This document shows positions 35,327 to 44,226 of a DNA stretch of 64,000 nt, in pieces; position 1 is the first letter of the stretch; every line of letters starts with the position of its first letter. Origin of the DNA: Albibacterium sp963696875 (GTDB lineage: Bacteria > Bacteroidota > Bacteroidia > Sphingobacteriales > Sphingobacteriaceae); NCBI GenBank assembly GCA_963696875.1, contig CAVOLQ010000002.1:744001-808000 (forward strand), given 5' to 3'. A program made the position numbers and the translations under genes. Below the pieces are notes generated by a model. That model was not told the origin of the DNA. It did no database searches and saw only the letters and a program-made list of their open reading frames with translations.

Positions 35327-35539
35327 TTACAGGAAGTTTTTGCCAATCCAAACCGAGTAATGCTCCTTGAAGCGAATAGAGATAGTAACATTTGGGAATT
35401 GTTTTATTTCACCTTTTTTTAAACGGGTTACAGAAGTTTTAGAAATTCCATGAGCCAAAAGAAGATCATAAATAAATTCCCCACGATTAAGATTCTGAGT
35501 TATTTCATTGAGTTTATTCTTTATTTCGTTGGATGTCAT
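35327..35539 (-). pseudogene. N-terminal fragment of a type II-like class I SAM DNA methyltransferase
   Basis: The first 50 residues (MTSNEIKNKLNEITQNLNRG, FIYDLLLAHGISKTSVTRLK, KGEI) match the N-terminal helical segment I associate with large single-chain modification or restriction-modification proteins in Bacteroidota. The reading then leaves the family and stops at 70 aa. No catalytic NPPY-type motif is present. It is a stub adjacent to the AbiE genes. Confidence 0.5.
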
Positions 35540-35542
35540 GAA

Positions 35543-36325
35543 TTAAATCTTTTCAAGTAAGGCTGTTTTTACAAAATCGTGGGCAACATGAATATCGTAT
35601 TTCAAGCTCGGTCTTAATAAACCTGCCATATCCGCTAAAAAATCTTGATCCTCAATTTTCTTTTCCATGTTTTCAAGAAATTCTTTTTGGGATAATGAAT
35701 TCCCTTCTTTGTTCATATAAAAATGCCATGCCTTAATAATTTGATCAATATTAACATCTGTTTGTGTTATAGCCAACCACATATCAAACAAGTCTCGTCC
35801 TTTACGTCGTTGATATAATGCCCGCATTTTAGTACCCAGTAATTCTGCTAAATCATATGTTGGAATCAAAGCTTCAGCTGTATACCAATCGGACTCCATT
35901 GAATAGTTAACTTCTTGAATTCCATAAATCGTATGATGTTCACGACAATTTACTTCGATTTTCAACCTTAAAGGTATGCCGTCTTCTGAATCGAAACGAT
36001 ATATTAGGGTATTATTATATCGTTTTTGTTTTCGAATAGGGTTATCTCCTAAGAAGGATAGCGCTTCTCTTAGTCTATCCAGAACAGGGCCAAATGGTTC
36101 AGCTGTAATTTGCACTAGATCTATGTCCTCGGAGTATCTAGCTGCTGGGGAAAGATACAATTTGTGTAAAGCAGTACCGCCTCTAAAAGCTAATCTGGAT
36201 CTCAGGTATTCATCGTCATAAATAGCCATTAAAGCTCTTTCAATGACAAGATCTTGTTCTACTTGAAAGTTTTCTTGCCAAGGAGCTTTTTGACGCCATG
36301 CTGTTATATATGCCTGTGGTATCAT
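35543..36325 (-). CDS. abiEii: AbiEii/AbiGii-type nucleotidyltransferase toxin
   Basis: A 260-aa protein with the type IV toxin motif RLAFRGGTALHKLYLSPAARYSEDIDL (about 43-70), the GS-x-D-x-D nucleotidyltransferase core. It is followed by KIEVNCREH and later LGTKMRALYQRRKGRDLFDMW, characteristic of AbiEii. AbiEii causes reversible growth arrest or abortive infection, by transferring nucleotides in known homologues. It overlaps the AbiEi gene by 4 bp. All motifs are intact. Confidence 0.92.
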   Translation of the reverse strand: MIPQAYITAWRQKAPWQENFQVEQDLVIERALMAIYDDEYLRSRLAFRGGTALHKLYLSPAARYSEDIDLVQITAEPFGPVLDRLREALSFLGDNPIRKQKRYNNTLIYRFDSEDGIPLRLKIEVNCREHHTIYGIQEVNYSMESDWYTAEALIPTYDLAELLGTKMRALYQRRKGRDLFDMWLAITQTDVNIDQIIKAWHFYMNKEGNSLSQKEFLENMEKKIEDQDFLADMAGLLRPSLKYDIHVAHDFVKTALLEKI

Positions 36326-37128
36326 AAATCTGTTTCAATTTCAATATTTGGTACGACTTTCCAATCATTACCAGTAATCATGTCGAGTTTTTCTTTTTGG
36401 GGTCTTAAAAGTATCGGAAAAGAATTCACTGTTTTTAAATAATTTTTTATTGGCTCACTTAAATTAGTAAAACCTAAAACGTTTTCTAATAAGAACCCTA
36501 ACCTTTGAACGGTTGTTAAAGGTGTATACCGTTTTATAGTCTCTATTAATTTATCTTCTTTTATGCTTTCGCTCAGCTCTTCTAGGACTGTAGCCACCCT
36601 ATTCAATCCTCCTGCATTTTCAAAATAATTGACCAGGTCTAGTGCTGTTAATTCAGGCGATGAAATATTTATATACCCAGTATCAACTTTCCTTTGTAGG
36701 ACATCTTCTTTACTCCAATCTTTTTTAATGTAAAAATTGATTTTCAAATCATTAGTTTCAATATTTCTCAAGCTTGGCTTTTTGGTAATGATCGAATACG
36801 ATTGTGGTTGTTGATGTGCTGCTCCGTAGTAAGCCGCTGCATTTAATAAACCAACGTAGTAATCTTTTTCAAGATATTTCATCAAGTCTGCCACAAACAA
36901 TGAGGGAGGAAGTGTTCCTTTACTTCGGTATTCAGGAGTAACAATTACATAAAATTCGTTTCTGATTTGTGCAATTTCCTTCTTCCTTTTAAGCCGTTGC
37001 ATCGCTTTTTTGATGGCTTCATCGGATTGCTGAAAGGTTGCTCGAACCTCTTGTAAAGAGAATGAGTACCTTCCGCGTGAACGTAAACTAGTTATAAAGC
37101 TTTCTAAATATGCGTATTCAGTGTTCAT
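36322..37128 (-). CDS. abiEi: AbiEi-family antitoxin of a type IV toxin-antitoxin system
   Basis: The start is set at the ATG at 37128 (MNTEYAYLESFITSLRSRGR); a distal Met adds ten unlike residues. The 268-aa protein has an N-terminal winged helix (FSLQEVRATFQQSDEAIKKA), then the DUF4095/AbiEi_3 domain with LPPSLFVADLMKYLEKDYYV, LLNAAAYYGAAHQQPQSY and SSPELTALDLVNYFENAGG. AbiEi binds its own promoter and silences AbiEii. The 4-bp overlap supports coupled expression. Confidence 0.9.
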   Translation of the reverse strand: MNTEYAYLESFITSLRSRGRYSFSLQEVRATFQQSDEAIKKAMQRLKRKKEIAQIRNEFYVIVTPEYRSKGTLPPSLFVADLMKYLEKDYYVGLLNAAAYYGAAHQQPQSYSIITKKPSLRNIETNDLKINFYIKKDWSKEDVLQRKVDTGYINISSPELTALDLVNYFENAGGLNRVATVLEELSESIKEDKLIETIKRYTPLTTVQRLGFLLENVLGFTNLSEPIKNYLKTVNSFPILLRPQKEKLDMITGNDWKVVPNIEIETDL

Positions 37129-37184
37129 TTTTAAGTTTTTGTCTGCAATAGGGGACAAAGACCATCCCCTATTGCAGACGTAAA

Positions 37185-37460
37185 CTTAAGTATATTTTTT
37201 ACATTTAATAGGGTAAAAATCAAAACAGTTTGATGGGCCAGATTAAGAACTTCGCCTTGTAGTTTATCGATCTTATTTTGAGATAGACCAATAGGTGGAA
37301 ATACTGCTTGTCCTTCATTCTCATCGACACCCACAATGATATATCCTCCGCCCCAATTATTTATGTCATTGGCAAATGCGCACATGGTATGGGTAATGGG
37401 TTCTGGGTTCCAATCTTCCGGGAATGAAACGCGATTATCACGATGTTTTCCGTGGTAGAG
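37185..37460 (-). pseudogene. AlbA_2 domain fragment (copy 3, N-terminal half)
   Basis: The minus-strand reading PEDWNPEPITHTMCAFANDI, NNWGGGYIIVGVDENEGQAV and FPPIGLSQNKIDKLQGEVLN is the AlbA_2 (Schlafen-like) domain. It is the half missing from copies 1 and 2. It ends in unrelated AT-rich DNA just upstream of the AbiEi start. Confidence 0.65.
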
Positions 37461-37720
37461 TACTCAATAATCCAACTTGACCATTAGCTTGGTCACTGAT
37501 GTGATTTACGCCTTGGACATCTCCTTGAGCGCCGACTTCAAAAAGTTTATTTGCTGGAACAGTAACCAATACATACGTTTGATCATCGGTTTCAAATAGA
37601 GGATCAGGAGAACCATTGTATCCATTGCATCATAAATCGTAGGAAAGCCTGTTCCCTCTTCCTTTCGTTAGATGAAGCTCCTTAAGAAGTCACCAATCCT
37701 CCTATTTTCGATAAGTATAC
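37461..37720 (-). pseudogene. HATPase_c_4 fragment (copy 4), near-duplicate of part of copy 2
   Basis: The DNA closely parallels 33640-33870: FLKELHLTKGRGTGFPTIYD is readable, with deletions and frameshifts. It also carries the linker matching DISDQANGQ-like sequence. Two decayed copies of the same segment 3.8 kb apart show that this family was duplicated within the island. Confidence 0.7.
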
Positions 37721-37780
37721 AGTTCCCAAAAAACAATGTCTTTGACATATGTTTAATCTTCAGAATTAAGTTGATTTAAC

Positions 37781-37954
37781 ATGGACGATAAAAATAAAAA
37801 AGGTGGTTCGGACCGAATAAGGATTGACGTTAATCAAGATTATGAAGTACAGGACTGGTCGGATAAATTGGGGTTGTCAGCAGATGAGTTAAAAAGAGCA
37901 GTAGAAGCTGTTGGAACATTCGCAGATGATGTGGATCTGTCGGTAAAATTATAA
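37781..37954 (+). CDS. DUF3606 domain-containing small protein
   Basis: A 57-aa protein (ATG 37781, TAA 37954). It reads RIRIDVNQDYEVQDWSDKLG then LSADELKRAVEAVGT, the standard DUF3606 pattern in which a short strand precedes a helix-turn-helix-like pair. Function unknown; common in soil bacteria. It is too short for normal ORF filters. A strong terminator follows at 37988. Confidence 0.8.
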   Translation: MDDKNKKGGSDRIRIDVNQDYEVQDWSDKLGLSADELKRAVEAVGTFADDVDLSVKL

Positions 37955-37987
37955 AAAAGCACTCACCAAAGTTTTTTATAAAAAAAA

Positions 37988-38012
37988 CCACTCAACGGGA
38001 TCCGTTGAGTGG
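37988..38012. terminator. Bidirectional intrinsic terminator
   Basis: CCACTCAACG and CGTTGAGTGG form a perfect 10-bp stem with a five-base loop (GGATC), preceded by a run of A and followed by TTT. It serves the DUF3606 gene on the plus strand and the SDR gene on the minus strand. Confidence 0.9.
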
Positions 38013-38038
38013 TTTAAAATAATTAATGTATATAGTGT

Positions 38039-38788
38039 TTAGACGGCAGTATATCCACCATCGATTGGCAGTGTGACGCCCGAAATAAACGATGCATCAT
38101 CACTAGCTAAAAACAACACGGTTTTGGCTACCTCAATAGGTTCACCTAAGCGGCCCATCGGGTGCAGACCGACCAAACCATCGATCACATTCTGTGACAA
38201 GGTATTAATCAATTCTGTTTTTATATAACCCGGCGCAATAGCGTTCGCTCGGATACCATCCTTACTGACTTCAGCCGCCACCTGCTGGGTAAGCATCTTC
38301 ACGCCACCCTTCGATGCCGAATACGGAGCTAGCCCTTCTCTGGCAACCAAGCTGTGGATCGATCCAGAATTCACAATCGCGCCACCACTTCCTTGCTTCT
38401 TAAATTGCGCAATTGCGTACTTATTGCTTAAATAAACGCTCTTCAAGTTAACGTCGATGACCTTTTGCCAGTCGTCTAACTCAAGGTGTTCCACAGTAGC
38501 TTCAATATTGATCCCCGCGTTCGCAAACATCACATCCAGCTTACCAAATTCGTCAACGGTCTTGTCTATCAGATTGATTACATCCTGCTCATTTGCCACG
38601 TCTGTCTTCACAAATAGCGACGAAAACCCTTCCGCCTTTAGTTTGTCGGATATTTCCTTCCCTTTATCCGAAATGTCCGCAATAACCACTTTGGCACCTT
38701 CTTTAGCAAACTCTAATGCAGAAGCCGCACCCAAACCATTCGCACCGCCAGTAACGATCACCACTCTATTCTCAAATCTCTTACTCAT
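38039..38788 (-). CDS. Short-chain dehydrogenase/reductase (SDR), glucose 1-dehydrogenase-like
   Basis: A 249-aa classical SDR. The cofactor loop TGGANGLGAA is near residues 12-21, NAG near 89-91, the catalytic Ser in NSGSIHSLV, YSASKGG near 155-161 and PGYIKTEL later. Length and motifs are complete. It ends near a bidirectional terminator and has a codon-rich, higher-GC style unlike the cassette genes, so it is probably native. Substrate unknown. Confidence 0.93.
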   Translation of the reverse strand: MSKRFENRVVIVTGGANGLGAASALEFAKEGAKVVIADISDKGKEISDKLKAEGFSSLFVKTDVANEQDVINLIDKTVDEFGKLDVMFANAGINIEATVEHLELDDWQKVIDVNLKSVYLSNKYAIAQFKKQGSGGAIVNSGSIHSLVAREGLAPYSASKGGVKMLTQQVAAEVSKDGIRANAIAPGYIKTELINTLSQNVIDGLVGLHPMGRLGEPIEVAKTVLFLASDDASFISGVTLPIDGGYTAV

Positions 38789-39078
38789 ATATAAAATCCT
38801 TTCTATTTAAAAAAAATCAAGTGAAGCACAAAGCCATTCACTTTTGGCTGTCCTTCAATATAATGAAAATAAAGCAGTTAACCTAAGAACCAGTGAAAGA
38901 ATCGGAGACTTTTACCCTTCAATGACCCACGATAATTAGCATATAAACTCTAAGCTCCTGCCCGTGTATAGGTACCTTTTTCGTTTAGAGAATGCCATTT
39001 GAAAGCGCGACTGGTTTCATTAAACCACGCTTTTAACCTCTTAATTATTTAGTAAAAAATAATTACTAAACATTATAA
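38789..39078. other. Intergenic region upstream of the SDR and of a LexA-like fragment
   Basis: About 290 bp with no gene supported. AT-rich runs with ATTATTTAGTAAAAAATAATT-like symmetry near 39045-39065 adjoin the operator-like site at 39079. Confidence 0.3.
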
Positions 39079-39095
39079 TACTAATCTTATTAGTA
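39079..39095. promoter_or_regulatory. Operator-like dyad TACTAAT-CTT-ATTAGTA
   Basis: Seven-base perfect arms around a 3-base centre, 24 bp before the ATG of a UmuD/LexA-like fragment. A site of this kind is what would be expected to control an S24-type SOS gene. The flanking TTTAGTAAAAAATAATTACTAAA repeats the same half-site. Confidence 0.45.
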
Positions 39096-39119
39096 CTTTT
39101 GTATATAAATAAAGCAGGT

Positions 39120-39275
39120 ATGTTGAGGAATATTGTTATTAAACGAAATGAAGTGTTAGAGCCTATTAAGGATCGTGGCCATGTTAAAGGTTTTTCATCT
39201 CCTGCCACAGATTATATTCAGGAGAGATTACATATTATCCAAAAGTTAGTTAATGATCCAACCAATACATACTAA
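39120..39275 (+). pseudogene. UmuD-like (S24 peptidase family) N-terminal fragment
   Basis: A 51-codon frame that includes HVKGFSSPATDYIQERL, close to the N-terminal cleavage-site region of UmuD proteins (GFPSPATDY). It is followed by VNDPTNTY and a stop before the serine-lysine catalytic part. It is a stub. The DNA to 39635 (360 bp) has no recognised continuation. Confidence 0.6.
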
Positions 39276-39635
39276 GAACCAACACATTCAAAAAAACCTA
39301 AAAGTTTATTCAAGAGTTCGAAATCCCTTATTCACGATAATCTTATCTAGCTTAAGCTCTAAAGTTTCAGCATAAATTTCAAATGGCCTCCGCATTTTAT
39401 AAAGTCAGAAGCCGCTGAAGCTGGACTCATGCTTTCGATACCAGGGGAATTGTTAGCATAATCCTTAACCTGTAATAGCCGCTACTTGATCTGACAGTTG
39501 GTGGTTATATAATACTGTCAGACTGCTCCTCCAAATATACTACGCCCAATCCACAAACCACGGTATTTATTCTGTCTTTTAGGGCGGGCGTCCATAATTT
39601 TGAAAGGCGAGCGTTTAACTTAATGGTTATTTTTT
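39276..39635. other. Gene-free stretch between the UmuD fragment and the CDF transporter
   Basis: A minus-strand piece around 39525-39630 reads KLNARLSKLWTPALKDRINT and VVCGLGVVYLE, which looks like real protein sequence, but no family is recognised and no start or stop frames it. It may be an eroded gene. Confidence 0.3.
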
Positions 39636-40538
39636 TCATGGTGTAGCCTCTGGCTGAATAATCACAAAACGAACCAACTTATATTCATGCTTGATAGCTT
39701 TTCGCATCCTTTTTATTGCATCAGTGATTCCTACAGTATCAAGATCTGCTTTAAAATAAACGATAAGAATGAGTACAATTTCATCAGGCGCCTCATAAGT
39801 TGATAATATATTGCGCACCTTAATTACTGCTGCATCCCTTTCGGTCATTTCAATTATTTTTCGTTGCGTTTCTGGTGCTATACCTTCACCCATTAGTAAG
39901 CTTCGACTTTCACGGGCTAGTATAAATGAAGCAAAAACCAGTAGCAATCCAACTAAAACGGAAGCCACACCATCCAGAAAAGGCATATGAAAAGCATGGT
40001 TAATCAACATCAAAATGAAAACAATGATCAATCCGAGTACTGCCGCTCCGTCTTCAAACAATACCAAGAAACTGGAAGGATCTTTACTTATAATCACCGC
40101 CTTCCAAAAACCCACGCTGCCTCTTGCCTTATTAAATTCCCTTATTGCAATAATGAAAGAGCCTCCATCAAAAATAAATGAAAAACCAAGGACAATATAA
40201 TTCAATGTGGGATCTATCAAAGGTTGCCCTTTCTGAATATGTATAATACCCTGATAAATTGATAGCCCACCGCCCAATCCAAAAATAAGTATTGAAACAA
40301 TGAACGACCAGAAATACAATTCTTTACCATATCCAAAAGGCCTGTACTTATCTGGCGGCCTGCCACTTCTCTTTAAACCGTACAAAAGTAAAATCTGGTT
40401 GATAGTATCCACCAAAGAGTGGATTCCTTCGGAAATCATTGATGAGCTATTGGTTCGGGCACCGGCAATAAACTTTACAGTTGCTATCAGTACGTCTGCA
40501 ATGAGCGCACTGTAAATAGATGCATGATTTCTGGCCAT
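39636..40538 (-). CDS. Cation diffusion facilitator (CDF) family metal efflux protein
   Basis: A 300-aa inner-membrane protein with about six transmembrane segments. The metal-binding motif SEGIHSLVDT is near residues 35-44 (His-x3-Asp), and the second site is DGVASVLVG (Asp instead of the usual HxxxD pair) near 190-198. The cytoplasmic domain ends at residue 300. CDF proteins exchange Zn, Co, Fe or Mn for protons. The second-site His of many Zn transporters is replaced (DGVAS), so specificity may differ. No metal regulator is adjacent. Confidence 0.9.
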   Translation of the reverse strand: MARNHASIYSALIADVLIATVKFIAGARTNSSSMISEGIHSLVDTINQILLLYGLKRSGRPPDKYRPFGYGKELYFWSFIVSILIFGLGGGLSIYQGIIHIQKGQPLIDPTLNYIVLGFSFIFDGGSFIIAIREFNKARGSVGFWKAVIISKDPSSFLVLFEDGAAVLGLIIVFILMLINHAFHMPFLDGVASVLVGLLLVFASFILARESRSLLMGEGIAPETQRKIIEMTERDAAVIKVRNILSTYEAPDEIVLILIVYFKADLDTVGITDAIKRMRKAIKHEYKLVRFVIIQPEATP

Positions 40539-40655
40539 ATTGCTGATATCTAATCAAATATAAATGCCTCATTGGAATAAAAAGTTTTTCTCTCTGTCTA
40601 AAAAAAGAAGCTTTACCTTGGAAAAAGAAAGTTGATTCTTTCAAACCCATACACT

Positions 40656-40738
40656 TTGCATATCTAAACCAACAAAATAATATCAACAATGCATATCCTA
40701 ACCAACAATTAAATAAAATTGCATACCTTTAACCACAA
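40656..40738. repeat. Three iterons upstream of the DUF4143 ATPase gene
   Basis: Twenty-base repeats start at 40656, 40689 and 40719 (TTGCATATCTAAACCAACAA and two variants with ATGCATATCCTAACC and TTGCATACCTTTAACC). Offsets are 33 and 30 bp. The third overlaps a TACCTTTA box, 12 bp before the ATG at 40750, so they are well placed to bind a regulator. No cognate regulator is identified. Confidence 0.65.
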
Positions 40739-40749
40739 ATTAACAGATA

Positions 40750-41943
40750 ATGGACCAATTATTACAGTTTCAAGATAACCTACTAAGAGGGATTGACAAC
40801 TCTTTTCGGCGCTATCTACATTCTAAAATAAATTGGGAACAACGCATGATTGGAATAAAAGGCCCAAGGGGTGCTGGAAAAACAACTTTAATGTTGCAAT
40901 ACATGAAGTACGACCTGAAAGAGTTAGCCTCTAAAGCTTTATATATTACCGCCGATCATACCTATTTCTATAACAATACCCTACTGGATACGGCGATGGA
41001 TTGGTTTAAACAAGGAGGTAGGATTTTATTTATTGATGAGGTACATAAATATCCGCGATGGTCAAGAGAATTAAAGAATATTTATGATGGCTTACCAGAG
41101 ATGAAAATCATATTTTCTGCTTCTTCTGCTCTGGATATTTATCGCGGTGAAGCAGATCTAAGCAGAAGGGTGATTAGCTACTCGCTGGCTGGCCTATCCT
41201 TCAGAGAGTATCTGACTTTTAAAGAAAATACCTATTTTGATGCCATAAGTATCGAGGATATACGTTCTGAACATAGAGAATTAAGCCTTGCCGTATTAGA
41301 GAAGATACAACCACTTCCCGCATTTAATAGATACCTACAAAATGGATATTTACCTATAATTGCAGAAGGCGAAGTTGAATATCTACCAAGGCTGGAACAG
41401 GTAATCAACGCTGTCGTTGATACTGATTTGGCTTATATTGCAGCATATAACGCAGGTACCGCTGTAAAAGTAAAACGACTGTTGGGGGTAATTGCTGAAT
41501 CAGCTCCATTCAAACCTAACATGTCGGCACTGGCAAGAAAACTAGAAATAAGTCGAGAAAGCGTTTACGAATATATCTACCAATTAAAAGATGCTAGACT
41601 ACTGAACATTCTCTCTCTAGAAGGAAAAGGAGTATCTAGGCTACAAAAACCAGATAAAGTTTACTTAGAGAATACCAATCTTTCCTTTGCTATAAGCGCA
41701 AATCCACATAAAGGAAATATCAGGGAGACTTTCCTTTTAAATCAACTAATAAATACCGGTGAGCAAGTTTACGCACCTAAATATGGAGATTTTATAATAT
41801 CTGGTATTACCATAGAAGTTGGCGGCAAGGGAAAAACAACTAAGCAAGTCAAAGATATCAAAGACCATATTATTGCAGCAGATGATATTGAAACTGGATT
41901 TGGAGTAAAGGTCCCTCTATGGTTATTTGGATTCTTATATTAA
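40750..41943 (+). CDS. AAA ATPase with DUF4143 domain
   Basis: A 397-aa protein. The AAA_14-type P-loop GPRGAGKTTLML is near residues 38-49, Walker B ILFIDEVHKYPRW near 94-106, and a sensor FSASSALDIYRGEADLSRRV near 120-140. The C-terminal DUF4143 begins around residue 250 and ends in a nuclease-like region (ISGITIEVGGKGKTTKQ). Many copies exist in Bacteroidota, with unknown function. It is controlled by upstream iterons and stands alone. Confidence 0.9.
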   Translation: MDQLLQFQDNLLRGIDNSFRRYLHSKINWEQRMIGIKGPRGAGKTTLMLQYMKYDLKELASKALYITADHTYFYNNTLLDTAMDWFKQGGRILFIDEVHKYPRWSRELKNIYDGLPEMKIIFSASSALDIYRGEADLSRRVISYSLAGLSFREYLTFKENTYFDAISIEDIRSEHRELSLAVLEKIQPLPAFNRYLQNGYLPIIAEGEVEYLPRLEQVINAVVDTDLAYIAAYNAGTAVKVKRLLGVIAESAPFKPNMSALARKLEISRESVYEYIYQLKDARLLNILSLEGKGVSRLQKPDKVYLENTNLSFAISANPHKGNIRETFLLNQLINTGEQVYAPKYGDFIISGITIEVGGKGKTTKQVKDIKDHIIAADDIETGFGVKVPLWLFGFLY

Positions 41944-41981
41944 TAACAGTCAACTGCATGATCTTAAAATCGCTACCATCT

Positions 41982-42251
41982 TTAGCTATCAATTCTGTTT
42001 AGAAGAATGGCAGTATCATCAATTACATTCACGGATAAAGCACCGACTTGTTCGGTTACTTGTTCGGTGACTTGTTCCGTCCATCGAGCCGAAATATGAT
42101 CGGGGATTGGTGTACCATGGAGGTGATCATGCTCACCGATAAAGCCCTCCTGTTTACGGAATCCCATTTTGGTAAAGCTTGGATTATCAATAACAATCTG
42201 TTGTAAGCGCTCCAACTCTCCTTTTGTAAGATGACTTTTGCCCAATGGCAC
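41982..42251 (-). pseudogene. Chimeric remnant: Fic-family segment joined to a TEQV-repeat tail
   Basis: The N-terminal half reads PLGKSHLTKGELERLQQIVI then FTKMGFRKQEGFIGEHD and GTPIPDHISARW, a stretch of Fic-family proteins that precedes the Fic core. The rest is TEQVTEQVTEQV followed by an unrelated tail, the kind of repeat seen at the C-terminus of AlbA_2/ATPase proteins. The catalytic HPFxxGNG motif is absent. It is a fusion of debris. Confidence 0.6.
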
Positions 42252-42301
42252 GTCCCCAGCGTTGCGCCATATTCTGAGTATGAAAAATACATATATTTCA
42301 A

Positions 42302-42660
42302 GAAAAGTACTTATAAAACAATACTTTTTATGAAAAACACTTACAAGCGTTTCGTTTGTTTTGAAAATAGCTAAGCTGCTTCTAAAAACAATATTCTGAT
42401 TAATATTTCATAATTCCTATATACTGGTTTATCTGCTTCCTGTATTTGTAATACTTCAGGAAGTCCATATCGTGCACATCCAGGGGCTTTCATTTTTTGG
42501 ATACAGTAAGATTTAAAAGTTCACACCCGGTGCAGGAAAAAAGAATTTTGACCATTTATCATCAAGTACCTTAAACTGCGCTGGCATTTCGGTATGGTAA
42601 GGACGGTGCTCTTGTTATGGCATAGACAGCTTGTTTTCCGTCTTTCGTTTCCATAATAAG
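42302..42660. other. Gene-free stretch with short gene-tail debris
   Basis: About 360 bp. A minus-strand piece (about 42520-42650) reads PAQFKVLDDKWSKFFFPAPG in one frame with flanking frameshifts, probably the tail of a lost small cassette gene. No attC-like dyad is evident. Confidence 0.35.
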
Positions 42661-43083
42661 CTATGCGTTCTTTTGGTTTAAAATTTCGAGATAATGGACA
42701 TTTGTCATTATACCGAGAACATTTCCAAAAGGGTCAACTACCGATGCTGTTACAAAAGTCCCTTTCCCTTGACTATGGTCTGTGATAGGCTGATATTCGG
42801 TTGCTCCCATTGCAATTAGTCTATCAAGCGTTGCTTTTAAATCGTCAACGTGCCAATGTGCAATAGCTCCCGATGGTTTTGTAGAATGACCTTCCGGTGC
42901 ATACCTGCTGTCAATTATTCCTAATTCATGTTGATAGTCGCCAATACGAAACTCGCTATAACCCGGCACATTGAAGTAAGGCTCAATGCCTAAAAATTCG
43001 CTATACCATTTTTTTGCTCCTGCGTGGTCAGTTGCATAAAAATTAACTGTTGCCAAGCCTTTTAAAACGTGTTTCTTTTCCAT
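42661..43083 (-). CDS. VOC superfamily protein
   Basis: A 140-aa protein with a paired VOC fold: LATVNFYATDHAGAKKWYSE, FLGIEPYFNVPGYSEFRIGD, ELGIID, then AHWHVDDLKATLDRLIAMGA and VVDPFGNVLGIMTN. His and Glu ligand positions for a metal are largely present (H in AHWHV, E in HELG). Possibly a glyoxalase- or dioxygenase-like enzyme or a drug-binding protein. Confidence 0.9.
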   Translation of the reverse strand: MEKKHVLKGLATVNFYATDHAGAKKWYSEFLGIEPYFNVPGYSEFRIGDYQHELGIIDSRYAPEGHSTKPSGAIAHWHVDDLKATLDRLIAMGATEYQPITDHSQGKGTFVTASVVDPFGNVLGIMTNVHYLEILNQKNA

Positions 43084-43157
43084 TTTATTTGTTTTTAATT
43101 ATTGATGCAACAAAAGTAAAATGGGCTAATGACAGCCTTATGTCAGGGGTGCAAAAT

Positions 43158-43355
43158 TTATTTTTCAAGCCTTTCAAAATACTGTTTTAAAGTCATTTTA
43201 TGAGGCGCAAATTTTTCAGTTTGAATTTGAATATTTTTAATTCGGTCAAGTCTAAAAAGTCGTAACGCAAAAGATTCAACCGTTCGGTTGGTGATTTCGT
43301 CAGTATCAGCTTTTTGATACTCGATTTTTGTCAAATTGAGATTTGTAAGAGCCAA
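43158..43355 (-). pseudogene. WYL/YafY-type regulator C-terminal fragment with internal deletion
   Basis: The residues IEYQKADTDEITNRTVESFA are the WYL-domain start and RLFRLDRIKNIQIQTEKFAP the later strand. Between them 20-30 residues that normally lie there are missing. The tail KMTLKQYFERLEK is usual for the family. The HTH half is absent. Nothing is recognised between 43356 and 43569. Confidence 0.55.
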
Positions 43356-43569
43356 CTTTGGAACAATGATTGCTCAAATATAGAATTGCAGACAGGATGG
43401 GAAATATTTTTCGTCTTTGATAATTATCCGGCATATAATCTAAAACTGGCTCAATTGTCTTCCCAGGCCAATCATATTTGTTAATAATCCGTAGGTATTT
43501 CCTTAGCTTTCATATCTTTGACTTAAAATCGTTTCCCAAATATCGTTATTAAATATTTCCTTTCACCTG

Positions 43570-44079
43570 TCATATGGCAAGTTTTTTTTTAAAAAGCCAT
43601 ATACCAAAACCGACTTTCAAAGCGCCGTCTGCTAATAGAAATATCTCAATTGGTACACCGCCTAGAATAAGTCCTGCGGAAGCGTTAACAATACAAAGAA
43701 CTCCTACAACTCCAAATCTGGGACCGAAACTAATTGCCATCGGTAAGAAATGTACCCCCGCAATAATTAAAATCCACATCAATCGAGCCGATGCGGTAAT
43801 ATCCGAGGGCAGAACATTAACCATAGTAATTATGAGAACTATTTCTAAAATGATTGCAATGGCTAAGGCGATAATTTGAATGCGTGTCGGTTTCCCGTTT
43901 GTGAGCGCTTTTGCAAACATTAATGACATTATTGCTAATCCTGTGCCGATAATGAATGCCCCTTTGAAGAATACATCAATGACGATACCGGAACCGATCA
44001 ACATTAAGAATAGACCTCCGCTTCGAACTAGTGGATACGGATGACTTTGGTCCTTATTAAATGACGCGTTGTTAAACAT
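43570..44079 (-). CDS. Small integral membrane protein (DUF6609-like)
   Basis: A 169-aa protein with about five transmembrane segments (LFLMLIGSGIVIDVFF, AFIIGTGLAIMSLMFA, IIALAIAIILEIVLII, LMWILIIAGVHFLPMAISFG, IVNASAGLILGGV). The loop HFLPMAISFGPRFGVVG is distinctive for this small family as far as I recall. No function known. Cassette-like gene, in the same orientation as its neighbours. Confidence 0.7.
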   Translation of the reverse strand: MFNNASFNKDQSHPYPLVRSGGLFLMLIGSGIVIDVFFKGAFIIGTGLAIMSLMFAKALTNGKPTRIQIIALAIAIILEIVLIITMVNVLPSDITASARLMWILIIAGVHFLPMAISFGPRFGVVGVLCIVNASAGLILGGVPIEIFLLADGALKVGFGIWLFKKKLAI

Positions 44080-44226
44080 CTGCTTTTATATTTAGTCTGT
44101 GTGCCTCTGCTTCCCCAAAAAAACAATATAATTCCTAAGATTACCTGTCCGTTCAGCATATTTAAACATATCTTCTTCTTGATTGAGCAATACTTTTTGT
44201 TATTATACCCCAATTTTCACCAAAAT

